Notes: generated from the sequence alone by a model not told the origin. DNA of 28,211 nt from JAGVJT01 sp964471225 (GCA_964471225.1 CAYYEZ010000044.1:1-28211), one strand, 5' to 3'; positions 8,509-17,050 are shown, counted from the first letter of the stretch. Program-made: numbers and translations.

Positions 8509-10302
8509 TCAGAATCGACCCGCATCACGCAACGTCCATGTTCGCGTGGCATTGGTTGCTTTATTTTTTATCCACAACAATTGATGTGACTCAGGTGCAG
8601 AAACACCTTCTACAGCAATTGCAAATGAATATTTTTTTTGTAATTGTTGTAGTGTTTGCCAGACACTTTTGAGATCGCTACCTTGATCTTGTAGTACTAG
8701 ATGATCGTTGTGGAATAACACTATCACGGGTAAACCTTTTAATGATTGCTTAATTGCATACTCAAGACGTCTCCATCGATTGGTCTGATTATGTTGTAGT
8801 TCAGCGCGTGTTGGGCGTTGTTGAAATGAAACGCGTTCATGTGCATTAGGTAAGCTTACAACTCGTTTGTTTTCTGGTTTTTGACGTAAAAAATAGTCAC
8901 AAATCGCATCAATAAGAGGACGATATCGTCCTGAAACATTAGGGTTTGTTTTTGGCGAGCGGTTGATATAAAGAGCAAAAGCGAGCGTGTGTGCATTCGC
9001 TGTATACAAGTAACCAGATAAGCTGACTACACCGGATAATGTGCCGGTTTTAGCACGAATGAAACCTTGCTGATAAGGTTTCTTCAGTCGCTTCTGTAGT
9101 GTGCCGTCTTGACCTGCAATTGGCAGTGCTGCTATGTATTCGTAGGCGAGCGGAAAGTGTCGATGTAAGTATTGCAAGAGTGCCACGGTTTGTTGGGCAG
9201 ATAACCTGTCTTCGCGTGATAGCCCCGAACCATCTGTGAGCACAGCCGTGTCGAGTGCGATACCTGTTTGTTTTTGTAGAAATGTTTTGACGGTTGTTTG
9301 CGCCTCGCTCCAGTTGGCAGGATGCCCTGCGAGAACATGGGCTGCGTGTAGGTAAAGGCTGTCTGCATAAAGATTGTCTGAAGGCTTCAAGGTGTCTGCC
9401 AGGAGTTGTGTGATCGGCTTTGACTCATGCGTGGCAAGCAAAAGAGTGTGACGCGGTGCTGTGCCTAATTTCACTTGTCCTGCAAGCGTGATGCCTATTG
9501 TATTTAAATGAGATCGAATCTGTCCTTGAGCATACTCTAATGGGTTTCTGATAGGTATGCGTTGTACCGCAGCCCATTGTCCCACGGCAACACAGCCGCG
9601 TACATTGAGATTATTTTTGTCATCCATAAGATAGCTTAGACCACAACCTTTGGCGCTTGCTGTTGTATTGACTTGATTGTTGATATTGATACTGCTGTCT
9701 TTATGATAAAGCTCAATGAAAGCTGGTTGATTTGGTTTCGCACCCGGGTTCACTGTGACAGTTAAGCGATTTTCATCAAGAATGACAGGGGCTAAAGGGG
9801 CACCATAACTTTGTAATAAATCTTTTTGGGCCCAACCAGGTGGGTATGCATCTATCTCTGCGTGGCTACTAATTAAAATGACATTTCCTTGAATTTTTTT
9901 TATTCCCCACTTAGGTAATTCTGAAAGCAATGTATCGAGATGTGCTGTTGTAAAAGAGGGATCTCCTGGCATATTAAGATAGAGCGAGCCTTGAAGTACG
10001 CCATTTTCAAGATGAGAGGCATCAGTACTAAGTTCGGTTTTAAAACGATATTCAGGACCGAGTACAAGTAGTGCTGCTGCATCTGAAAAAAGTTTCATAT
10101 TACTGGCTGGTATAAGCACTCTTGAAGCATTACGGTTAAATAGTGTTTCATCGGTATTTAAATCGACAATCAGTGCACTCATATTGATTGCGGGGTCAAT
10201 CTGATTGATTAGTTTATCCGTGCTTTGCTGCATATTATCAGCAAAGGTTTGGTGAAGTGGTGATAGTAAAAGAAGCATTAATATTGTATTTCGAAAAGTC
10301 AT
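8509..10302 (-). CDS. dacB: D-Ala-D-Ala carboxypeptidase/endopeptidase (PBP4 family) with C-terminal extension
   Basis: This periplasmic serine peptidase trims and opens peptidoglycan cross-links. All three penicillin-binding motifs are present: SNMK at residues 67-70 (nucleophile S67), SDN at 308-310 and KTG at 418-420. A signal peptide covers residues 1-21 (MTFRNTILMLLLL..., cut after TFA). The frame is open further upstream to 10425, but that part overlaps the preceding gene. I therefore chose ATG 10302, 10 nt after that gene's stop, which puts the signal peptide at the N terminus. ATG 10320 is an alternative. At 597 residues it is about 120 longer than E. coli PBP4 (477). The extra part (about 475-597) is basic and follows the PBP4 domain; I recognise no domain in it. 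It probably shares a transcript with the upstream glutamate-synthase-like gene. Confidence 0.92.
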   Translation of the reverse strand: MTFRNTILMLLLLSPLHQTFADNMQQSTDKLINQIDPAINMSALIVDLNTDETLFNRNASRVLIPASNMKLFSDAAALLVLGPEYRFKTELSTDASHLENGVLQGSLYLNMPGDPSFTTAHLDTLLSELPKWGIKKIQGNVILISSHAEIDAYPPGWAQKDLLQSYGAPLAPVILDENRLTVTVNPGAKPNQPAFIELYHKDSSININNQVNTTASAKGCGLSYLMDDKNNLNVRGCVAVGQWAAVQRIPIRNPLEYAQGQIRSHLNTIGITLAGQVKLGTAPRHTLLLATHESKPITQLLADTLKPSDNLYADSLYLHAAHVLAGHPANWSEAQTTVKTFLQKQTGIALDTAVLTDGSGLSREDRLSAQQTVALLQYLHRHFPLAYEYIAALPIAGQDGTLQKRLKKPYQQGFIRAKTGTLSGVVSLSGYLYTANAHTLAFALYINRSPKTNPNVSGRYRPLIDAICDYFLRQKPENKRVVSLPNAHERVSFQQRPTRAELQHNQTNRWRRLEYAIKQSLKGLPVIVLFHNDHLVLQDQGSDLKSVWQTLQQLQKKYSFAIAVEGVSAPESHQLLWIKNKATNATRTWTLRDAGRF

Positions 10303-10312
10303 AATTGATAAC

Positions 10313-11845
10313 CTACTCATATTCGGGTAAGGGCTGCTGATCAGGAAAAATTTCCGAAAGAGAAACAGAAAAACCATCCTCTCGTACAATCCGCGCATGT
10401 TTACGTTGAAGCTGCCGTGGCTCATCTACGCCGCAAGAATGACAGAGTATGCTAACCTCGTGAGCCATGTTTGTTGCGTAATGATAAACTCGCTCTTCTT
10501 TATCTTCAATGACTAACCCTCGTTGCAATCTAGGATTATGTGTAGTGATTCCAGTTGGGCAAGTATTTTTATGGCATCGTAATGCTTGGATACATCCTAA
10601 AGCGAATAAGAAGCCACGTGCTGAAGTGACAAAATCAGCTCCCGCACAGAGTGCCCATGTGACTTCCGCTGGTGTAATGAGTTTCCCGGACACAATCACT
10701 TTGATTCGATTTTTAAGATTATAAGTGACTAAAATATCAATTAGTTTAGGTAAAGATTCAGAAATAGGGATCCCCATGTAGTCCATCAGGCCTTGTGGTG
10801 AAGCACCAGTGCCGCCATCTGCACTATCGAGTGCAATAAAATCGGGTGCTTGTCTAATTCCACGTTGGTGCACCGCCAAGCACAAGTCGTGTAGCCAATC
10901 ATAACTCCCTAGTACAAATTTGCAGCCGACAGGTTTTCCTGTGACCTCACGGATATGCTCAATCATATCTAAGAGTTCGCCGACATTACTGATATCGGGA
11001 TGTCGATTCGGGCTAATTGAATCTTGATATGCAGGAATCCCACGAATTTTAGCAACTTCCTCAGTGACTTTGACAGCAGGTAGGATGCCCCCTTTACCGG
11101 GTTTTGCGCCTTGACTGAGTTTAATTTCAAACATTTTGACATTAGCTAGTGCGGCTAGTTCTCTCAGCCGTGTATCGCTTAGATGTCCATGCTCATCACG
11201 TACGCCATATTTTGCTGTGCCAATTTGCACGACAAGATCACACCCTGTTTCTAGATGATAAGAAGACACACCACCTTCGCCAGTATTTAACCAGCATCCG
11301 GCTTTTTTGGCTCCTCCTGCAAGTGCCCGAATCGCTTGTTTTGAAATGGAGCCATAACTCATCGCTGAAATGTGAAAAAAGTGATTTGTGATGTAAGGCT
11401 CTTTTGCATAGGGGCCAATTTCAATCGGGCAAATTTCGACGTCATTTTCAGCTAGAACCGGAAAAGGCGCACTGACGAAGTAAACTGTTCCAGCCGTGTT
11501 TAGTGGACGTGTGGAGCCAAAGCCTATAGTCGTATCAATGTTTTTTGATGCGCGATACACCCAGCTACGTTCAGCACGGTTAAAAGGAAGCTCTTCTCGA
11601 TCGCTTGCAAAAAAATATTGTCTAAAAAACTCACCGAGATATTCGCCAATATATCTAAAGTGTCCAATGATCGGATAATTACGCAAAACGGCATGTTTTT
11701 TTTGACGCTTATCTACAATATAAACTGTGATGAGAAAGACAAGAATGCAGAGAAATAATATTCGAATAACAAGTTGGTCTATCAGAATCGTGCCTGTTAA
11801 GTAGGGATGTTTTGCGAAAGCAGAAATTTCCTCTGACACTATCAT
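10313..11845 (-). CDS. Membrane-anchored FMN-binding glutamate synthase family protein
   Basis: This 510-residue protein carries only the central FMN/Fe-S part of the glutamate synthase large chain (COG0069 type), with no glutaminase domain. Seen in sequence: a membrane helix at about residues 25-46, the FMN/phosphate-binding region with ALDSADGGTGASPQG, and cysteines C418, C424 and C429 in the C-x5-C-x4-C spacing of the 3Fe-4S cluster of GltB, followed by PTGITTHNP. The family contains true amidotransferase partners and many stand-alone oxidoreductases of unknown substrate. The natural reaction here is not known. The start is uncertain: ATG 11845 has GGAG almost touching it, whereas GTG 11839, two codons on, has the same GGAG at ideal spacing. 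dacB follows after 10 nt. Confidence 0.85.
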   Translation of the reverse strand: MIVSEEISAFAKHPYLTGTILIDQLVIRILFLCILVFLITVYIVDKRQKKHAVLRNYPIIGHFRYIGEYLGEFFRQYFFASDREELPFNRAERSWVYRASKNIDTTIGFGSTRPLNTAGTVYFVSAPFPVLAENDVEICPIEIGPYAKEPYITNHFFHISAMSYGSISKQAIRALAGGAKKAGCWLNTGEGGVSSYHLETGCDLVVQIGTAKYGVRDEHGHLSDTRLRELAALANVKMFEIKLSQGAKPGKGGILPAVKVTEEVAKIRGIPAYQDSISPNRHPDISNVGELLDMIEHIREVTGKPVGCKFVLGSYDWLHDLCLAVHQRGIRQAPDFIALDSADGGTGASPQGLMDYMGIPISESLPKLIDILVTYNLKNRIKVIVSGKLITPAEVTWALCAGADFVTSARGFLFALGCIQALRCHKNTCPTGITTHNPRLQRGLVIEDKEERVYHYATNMAHEVSILCHSCGVDEPRQLQRKHARIVREDGFSVSLSEIFPDQQPLPEYE

Positions 11846-11951
11846 TCTCCTAACATATCCTTGTTTTCTCCTATGTTACCTTATCACGGAAAAGCTTGTC
11901 GATACAACGAGTGTGAATTCTTGACATATACTTAAGTTATAGGATTTTGCT

Positions 11952-12530
11952 ATGACTGAGGCTATCATGGATGTCATAAAATCGCTGAGAGGGCATCTTT
12001 TGATTGCAGTGCCTTCTATGCATGACGAAGGATTTGAGCATTCTGTTATTTATGTTTGTGAGCAGCAAGCCCAAGGTGGAGTGGGATTAATCGTTAATAA
12101 ACCTTTGATTTATCCATTGGGATTTATGTTTGATTTACTCAATATCGAATCTAACCATCCCGTTCAAAAAAATCGTCCTTTGCTGTATGGTGGCCCGCTT
12201 CAACCAGAGCGCGGTTTTGTGATTCATCGCCCCGCTGGCCATTGGAATTCAAGTCTGATATTAGAAGAGGATGTGACGTTAACGACGTCAAATGATATCA
12301 TTCGTGCATTTGCAAACGATCAAGGCCCAAAAGATGCCTTAATCGCGTTAGGTTTTGTTGGCTGGGAAAGTGGAAAGTTGGAAAGAGAAATTATAGAAGA
12401 TCGCTGGTTAGTCTGTGCATATAAGCCTGAATTACTTTACGAGATTTCATTTGAAAAGCGTTGGGAGTATGCTGCTTCTTTAATCGGTGTCAATTTGACA
12501 CAATTGGTTGAAGGTGGTGGGCATGCTTGA
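11952..12530 (+). CDS. yqgE: YqgE/AlgH family protein (UPF0301)
   Basis: This 192-residue cytoplasmic protein matches the YqgE/AlgH family. Visible hallmarks are the N-terminal LRGHLLIAVPSMHDEGFEHS, then GGVGLIVNKP, YGGPLQPERGFVIHRP and ALGFVGWESGKLEREI, in the order and spacing usual for the family. No catalytic role is established. AlgH was once linked to alginate regulation in Pseudomonas, but general function remains unclear. An internal ATG at codon 6 (11967) is an alternative start that would give the typical length of about 187. The gene overlaps ruvX by 8 nt, and the yqgE-ruvX pairing is widespread in gammaproteobacteria. Confidence 0.93.
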   Translation: MTEAIMDVIKSLRGHLLIAVPSMHDEGFEHSVIYVCEQQAQGGVGLIVNKPLIYPLGFMFDLLNIESNHPVQKNRPLLYGGPLQPERGFVIHRPAGHWNSSLILEEDVTLTTSNDIIRAFANDQGPKDALIALGFVGWESGKLEREIIEDRWLVCAYKPELLYEISFEKRWEYAASLIGVNLTQLVEGGGHA

Positions 12531-12951
12531 ACCTGTTTTTATGGGCTTCGATTTTGGTTTAAAACGCATTGGTGTTGCTGTAGGGCAACGGTTGACTGGG
12601 CGAGCGAGGCCTTTAAATACATTGGCTGCAACGCGTGGAGTCCCAGATTGGCTTAAAGTGAATCAACTTTTAGATGAATGGAAACCTCAAGCATTGATTG
12701 TAGGATTACCCACGACTATAGATGGTCGAGCACTGTACACAACCGAGCTCGCCGAAAGATTTGCTGATGAATTAAGACGACAAACTAATTTACCTGTGCA
12801 TTTAGTAGATGAGCGCTTATCTACCGTCGAGGCGAGATCTCAGTTGTTTGAAATGGGTGGATATCGTAAACTCAAAACATCCGAAATTGATAGTCTGGCT
12901 GCGTGTATTATCCTTGAGCAGTGGCTTATCGGGCATGAGGGGAACGCGTGA
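12523..12951 (+). CDS. ruvX: RuvX/YqgF Holliday junction resolvase-like nuclease
   Basis: This 142-residue RNase H-fold protein belongs to the family implicated in Holliday-junction or 16S rRNA 5'-end processing. The metal-binding acids are in place: D10 in GFDFGLKRIGVAVGQR, the VGLP turn (60-63), DERLST at 96-101 and D123. Length agrees with E. coli RuvX (138). I chose ATG 12523 because AAGGTGGTGGGC lies just before it and the product then matches the family N terminus. Upstream TTG/GTG codons (12508-12517) would only add linker. It overlaps the yqgE stop by 8 nt and the pyrB start by 4 nt (GTGA), so the three genes are likely translated in a coupled way. Confidence 0.95.
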   Translation: MLEPVFMGFDFGLKRIGVAVGQRLTGRARPLNTLAATRGVPDWLKVNQLLDEWKPQALIVGLPTTIDGRALYTTELAERFADELRRQTNLPVHLVDERLSTVEARSQLFEMGGYRKLKTSEIDSLAACIILEQWLIGHEGNA

Positions 12952-13847
12952 ATCATTTTTTGAACATTCAATATTTGACCTCAAAGGATGCTTTGGGTCT
13001 GATTGCAAGAGCGCTTGATCTGAAAAAAAATAATCAATGCCCTCGATTCGAAGATCGAGTTTTAGCTAATTTATTTTACGAAAATAGTACGCGAACGCGA
13101 GTGAGTTTTGAGCTTGCAGCGAAGCGCATGGGGCTTATTGTAGTGAATCTTGATATTGCACGATCGTCTGAATCAAAAGGCGAAGAAATACGAGACACAA
13201 TCAAGACCCTCGCATCGATGGGCGTCGATATCGCAGTGATTCGTCATGTAGATGAGCGACTACCTGAGACTATGGCTGAATGTGCTCCAGCGAATTTACA
13301 CGTCATCAATGCTGGTGATGGTGTGCACGCGCATCCTACTCAGGCGATGTTAGACTTCATGACGATTCTGGAGCGAAAGCCAGATTATCAGTTATTGAAA
13401 ATTGCGATTGTAGGTGATCTCAAGCATTCACGTGTGGCAAATTCATTTCAGAAAATGTGTCAATTATTAGAAATTCAAAACCTTAAGCTTGTCGCGCCTA
13501 GTATATGGTGCCCCACACAACCTATTTATGGCAATTTGACAACGTCTTTAAAAGAGGGCGTGGAAGATGCTGATGTCGTCATTACTCTAAGAATGCAGCG
13601 TGAGCGTTTTCTTTCGGCAGACGCGCTTGATTTAACAGATTACCAGCGCGACTATCGCATTACGAAGGAAAGTCTTGGATTGGCAAAACCTGATGCGATC
13701 GTGATGCACCCTGGTCCGATTAATCGTGGTATTGAAATAGATAGTGATGTTGCTGATGGTCCACAATCCTGTATTTGGCAACAAGTTCAAAATGGTGTTT
13801 GGATTCGCATGGCGATTATTGAGCACTTATTGACGCCCTCTGATTAA
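12948..13847 (+). CDS. pyrB: Aspartate carbamoyltransferase catalytic subunit
   Basis: This 299-residue enzyme joins carbamoyl phosphate and aspartate to give carbamoyl-aspartate, the committed step of pyrimidine synthesis. Carbamoyl-phosphate loop: ENSTRTRVSFE (STRT at 47-50). The mobile lysine loop is SSESKGE at 73-79 (K77). GDGVHAHPTQAMLD (HPTQ 129-132) and MHPGPINRG (253-261) complete the active site. It starts at GTG 12948, overlapping the ruvX stop. In Pseudomonas, yqgE-ruvX is followed by pyrR-pyrB-pyrC'. Here no pyrR precedes pyrB, and no pyrC-like or regulatory pyrI gene follows, so this ATCase may be the simple trimeric kind. It is slightly shorter than most bacterial ATCases. Confidence 0.95.
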   Translation: MNHFLNIQYLTSKDALGLIARALDLKKNNQCPRFEDRVLANLFYENSTRTRVSFELAAKRMGLIVVNLDIARSSESKGEEIRDTIKTLASMGVDIAVIRHVDERLPETMAECAPANLHVINAGDGVHAHPTQAMLDFMTILERKPDYQLLKIAIVGDLKHSRVANSFQKMCQLLEIQNLKLVAPSIWCPTQPIYGNLTTSLKEGVEDADVVITLRMQRERFLSADALDLTDYQRDYRITKESLGLAKPDAIVMHPGPINRGIEIDSDVADGPQSCIWQQVQNGVWIRMAIIEHLLTPSD

Positions 13848-13909
13848 AAATAGTATACTTGAGCTGTTATGAAAAATAAAATCCACGCTAGTTATATTAT
13901 CCACACGAT

Positions 13910-13927
13910 TATCGGCTGATGCCGATA
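13910..13927 (+). terminator. Possible weak terminator hairpin after pyrB
   Basis: TATCGGC and GCCGATA form a perfect 7-bp stem around a TGAT loop, about 60 nt after the pyrB stop. A T-rich stretch (CTTCTTTT) follows only after a short gap, so this is not a classic T-tailed terminator. It could end the yqgE-ruvX-pyrB transcript or be a leader structure for the MFS gene, which starts 55 nt further on. Confidence 0.35.
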
Positions 13928-13982
13928 GACGCTTCTTTTATTGATTTTCACATAAAGTTTAATATTCTAGGATGAGGCAAGT

Positions 13983-15218
13983 ATGAAGCATCGATTTTTA
14001 CCGTGGTTAATGTGGTCACTACCCGCATTGTTTTTTGCGTATCAATTTATTTTACGTCTTTGGCCTGGGTTGATGATGCAACCTATTATGGCACAGTTTT
14101 CTATTGACGCTAGCCAATTTGGATTGCTTGCTGCATGTTACTATTATGGTTATGCAGGTATGCAGATCCCTGTGGCTATATTGCTAGAGCGCTATGGCCC
14201 TCGTCTTGTTTTATTTATTTTTGCTTTGTTGTGCGGTGTGGCAACTTTGTTATTTACTTATACCAGCCATTTTGCTTTAGCACTGTTTAGTCGTTTTCTT
14301 ATTGGTGTAGGTTCTGCTGTAGGCTTCTTGGGTACATCTAAGGTTATTTCAGAGTGGTTTCCTAAAGAAACTTATGCTCGAATGGTCGGCTTTTCATTCA
14401 CCTTTGGGCTTTTAGGAGCGATATACGGCGGTCGGCCTGTTAGTATGTTGATTGAGACTTATCATTGGCAAAATGTCGCTTTGAGCTTAGCTTTTGTTGC
14501 CGTACTAATCAGTCTATTAACTGCCGTATTCCTTCGCTCTCCTTCACATACTAAGCATCAACAGACCACTTTAAGTGGATTTGAATGGAAACATATTCGC
14601 GCGACGTTGTCTTCACCAAAATTATGGGGGCTCGCGTGTGCTAATTTGCTGATGGTTGGGTCGTTAGAAGGATTTGCAGATGTTTGGGGTGTGCCTTACT
14701 TGATGGAAGCCTATCAGCTAAACAAGGACAGTGCGGCTGGTGTGATGTCTCTAATTTTCTTTGGCATGCTTTTTGGTGGGCCAATTTTAGCTTTTTGTAG
14801 TCGAAAACTGAGCGAGTATACGGTCATTTTAGCATGTGCATTAGGTATGACCGCGATATTTCTTGTGTTGCTTGTGAGCCATATGCTTTCAATCGGGTGG
14901 CTCTCTGTTTTGCTTTTTATTATTGGACTGTTATGTTGCTACCAAGTCATTATTTTTGCTGCAGGTGCTAAACTTGTTTCACTGCAAGAGCTGAGTGTCA
15001 CTGTAGCATTTTTAAATTGTGTGAATATGTTGGGTGGTTCTTTTTTCCATACAGTCATCGGTAAGGTGATGGATTCTTATTGGCAAGGACAAGTCGGTGA
15101 AAATGGCTTGCACCTTTATTCAAAAAGTGCTTTTCAACACGCATTAGTGATCATTCCTGTATGCGCATTGTTAGGTGCGTTAATTATTTTAGTTGTTCGT
15201 CATCGCTCAAAACTTTAA
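13983..15218 (+). CDS. Major facilitator superfamily transporter
   Basis: This 411-residue polytopic inner-membrane protein has about 12 hydrophobic helices. The first half shows the MFS pattern: SQFGLLAACYYYGYAGMQIP then LLERYGPR (the loop 2-3 motif, about residues 68-75), and GVGSAVGFLGTSKVISEWFP in helices 4-5. This layout, with YYYGYAGMQIP before the RYG motif, recalls the MFS group that includes the Pht phagosomal nutrient transporters of Legionella. That likeness is by eye and the substrate is unknown. A strong ribosome site (GGATGAGG) precedes the ATG. It converges on comM with a hairpin between them. Placement after pyrB is suggestive of nothing firm about substrate. Confidence 0.88.
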   Translation: MKHRFLPWLMWSLPALFFAYQFILRLWPGLMMQPIMAQFSIDASQFGLLAACYYYGYAGMQIPVAILLERYGPRLVLFIFALLCGVATLLFTYTSHFALALFSRFLIGVGSAVGFLGTSKVISEWFPKETYARMVGFSFTFGLLGAIYGGRPVSMLIETYHWQNVALSLAFVAVLISLLTAVFLRSPSHTKHQQTTLSGFEWKHIRATLSSPKLWGLACANLLMVGSLEGFADVWGVPYLMEAYQLNKDSAAGVMSLIFFGMLFGGPILAFCSRKLSEYTVILACALGMTAIFLVLLVSHMLSIGWLSVLLFIIGLLCCYQVIIFAAGAKLVSLQELSVTVAFLNCVNMLGGSFFHTVIGKVMDSYWQGQVGENGLHLYSKSAFQHALVIIPVCALLGALIILVVRHRSKL

Positions 15219-15227
15219 CGATAGTAG

Positions 15228-15256
15228 GACATTGAGGAGATTAGCTCCCCAATGTC
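15228..15256. terminator. Hairpin between convergent MFS and comM genes
   Basis: Two 12-nt arms (15228-15239 and 15245-15256) pair at 11 of 12 positions around the loop ATTAG. The hairpin spans the last codons of comM and lies 10 nt past the MFS stop, where a bidirectional terminator is expected. Neither side has a strong T-run, so termination efficiency is uncertain. Confidence 0.45.
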
Positions 15257-16743
15257 TGACGATAGGATAAAGCTTGCTTTAACTCGTTGCACGTGACGCG
15301 CTGCTCGAAATAGCTGTCCGCGATTGTTCTTGCAACTTTGAGACATCGATGAAAACCTCGTGCAGAAAGTTTTAATCGAGGTAATGCATGCGATAAAAAA
15401 GCGTGCTCATCCTTACCTAAGTTGCATTGTGTTTCACAGGCTTGCGCGCTAAGTTGTGCATTGAGACAACCTTGGCGTTCGAGTTGTATCTGTTGTATTG
15501 AGATCACGGAAGCTTTAATTTGCTCGCTATTCTCTCCAGTCGAAGAGAAGGTGAGCAATTCATGCTGGGTCAACGCTGAAACAGTAATTTGCAGGTCAAT
15601 TCTATCCAAAATCGGTCCCGATATTTTCTTTTGATAGCGTCGAATTTGCTCAGGTGAGCAATTACATTCGATTTCCTGATGACCGTGATAACCGCACGGA
15701 CAAGGATTCATCGCAGCAATTAATTGAAATTTTGCAGGAAATTCGATATGTGTAGCTGCACGTGAAATACAAATAGTTCCCGATTCCAGTGGTTCTCTTA
15801 ATGTTTCTATCGTACGTCGTTGAAATTCCGGAAACTCATCTAAAAATAAGATGCCATGATGTGCAAGTGATACCTCTCCTGGTTTAGGTGGATTGCCTCC
15901 TCCCACTAAAGCGACGTGAGAGGCGCTGTGATGAGGTGCCCTAAAGGGAGGCCTTCGAGAGTAGATCTCATTAAAATGTTGACCGTAGATGGAGTGAATA
16001 ACTGCATTTTCTAGAGATTGCTCTTCGGTAATCTCTGGTAAAATTGAGGGAAAACGCTTTGCTAGCATCGTTTTCCCGCTTCCGGGTGGTCCTGAAAGCA
16101 GTATGCTGTGTCCTCCGCATGCGGCAATTTTCATTGCATTTTTAGCGTGCTGCTGGCCTTTAATATCAGACCAGTCAAGTAAAGACTTATGCTGAAGAGG
16201 AGGTGGCATACTTTCACTTGTTGCGAGTGATGTTCCCAAACAAATATAACTACACACTTCTCTTAATGTTTTGGCGAGCAAAAGTTGTTCATATTGAAGA
16301 ATTTGAGCTTCTTGTGCATTTGAAAACGCGATGATTAGTGTTTGTCCCGCTTTTTTTGCTGCAAGTGCAATGGGCAGCAAGGCATTGACGCGGTGAAGCT
16401 TTGCATTTAAGCCAAGCTCCGCAACAAATTCATGTGTTTCAAGTACTAGTTTTGGAATTTGATTTGATGCAGCAAGGATGCCAATAGCAATCGCTAAATC
16501 AAATCCACTGCCTGTTTTAGGAATATGTGCGGGGCTTAAGTTGACGGTAATTCGACCCATTGGAAATTCAAATTCACTGTTAATTAGAGCGCTTCTAACT
16601 CGGTCTTTGCTTTCTTTCACGGCTGTTTCTGGTAGTCCAACAATGTTGAAGGCTGGCAGACCATGAGAGAGATGCACCTCTACAGAGACTGAAAGAGCTT
16701 GAATACCAAAAGTTGTGCGGGTTTTACAGATAGCGAGTCCCAT
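15241..16743 (-). CDS. comM: ComM/YifB Mg-chelatase-like AAA+ helicase
   Basis: This 500-residue protein contains an N-terminal Lon-like fold (MGLAICKTRTTFGIQA..., with SHGLPAFNIVGLPETAVKES), then an AAA+ ATPase with Walker A GPPGSGKT at 218-225 and Walker B ILFLDEFPEF at 298-307. After the ATPase comes a cysteine-rich segment (NPCPCGYHG, then ECNC) and the helical Mg-chelatase-like C terminus. ComM is a hexameric helicase that promotes branch migration when transformed DNA is integrated. Its presence fits natural competence, which is widespread in Legionella, but does not prove it here. Length is typical. It lies 67 nt downstream of ubiK on the same strand and probably shares its transcript. 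Confidence 0.95.
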   Translation of the reverse strand: MGLAICKTRTTFGIQALSVSVEVHLSHGLPAFNIVGLPETAVKESKDRVRSALINSEFEFPMGRITVNLSPAHIPKTGSGFDLAIAIGILAASNQIPKLVLETHEFVAELGLNAKLHRVNALLPIALAAKKAGQTLIIAFSNAQEAQILQYEQLLLAKTLREVCSYICLGTSLATSESMPPPLQHKSLLDWSDIKGQQHAKNAMKIAACGGHSILLSGPPGSGKTMLAKRFPSILPEITEEQSLENAVIHSIYGQHFNEIYSRRPPFRAPHHSASHVALVGGGNPPKPGEVSLAHHGILFLDEFPEFQRRTIETLREPLESGTICISRAATHIEFPAKFQLIAAMNPCPCGYHGHQEIECNCSPEQIRRYQKKISGPILDRIDLQITVSALTQHELLTFSSTGENSEQIKASVISIQQIQLERQGCLNAQLSAQACETQCNLGKDEHAFLSHALPRLKLSARGFHRCLKVARTIADSYFEQRVTCNELKQALSYRQTLGS

Positions 16744-16810
16744 ATAGCCTCCATGCTAGGGAAATTAAGAATTTGTTATCAGAGTTTATTTTGATAACTT
16801 ACTCTAAGAT

Positions 16811-17050
16811 TTAAAATTTATTTTGCTCTTCTAGTAGTGTCGTTACTGTGCGTTGCAGCTCCTCTACTTTTTCGCGCGTGCGTCTGAGCACATTCACTTG
16901 GACATCAAATTCTTCACGTGTCACAATGTTCATCTGTGCAAGAGCGTTTGACAAGATAGTTTTAAATTGTTGCTGAATATCTTGCTCAATAGCCTTTAAA
17001 TGAGGCGGTAAGGCACGAAGTAATTTTTGACTTAAGGATTCGGTATCCAC
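16811..17050 (-). CDS. ubiK: UbiK, ubiquinone biosynthesis accessory factor (BMFP/YqiC family)
   Basis: This 79-residue protein is almost all helix. Its C-terminal half (about 45-79, TREEFDVQVNVLRRTREKVE then LQRTVTTLLEE) is the coiled-coil trimerisation segment of the BMFP family. UbiK helps assemble the aerobic ubiquinone synthesis complex with UbiJ. Start is GTG 17050 (GTG-GAT-ACC), preceded by a GAGAG purine stretch. No in-frame ATG is available nearby. Its order with comM, divergent from a PII gene, resembles the pseudomonad arrangement. The quinone role would suit a cell with the complex I genes seen at the left of the window. Confidence 0.88.
   Translation of the reverse strand: MDTESLSQKLLRALPPHLKAIEQDIQQQFKTILSNALAQMNIVTREEFDVQVNVLRRTREKVEELQRTVTTLLEEQNKF

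Noticed and set aside
10303..10425. Longer N terminus for DacB starting at 10425
   Set aside because: It overlaps the end of the upstream glutamate-synthase-like gene and would bury the signal peptide behind 41 residues.
11921..11951. TTGACA at 11921-11926 plus CTTAAG at 11931 as promoter or PmrA site for yqgE
   Set aside because: No fitting -10 lies at 16-18 bp. The TATACT overlaps the -35 side, and the partner half site (CTTGAC) mismatches the PmrA pattern at two bases.
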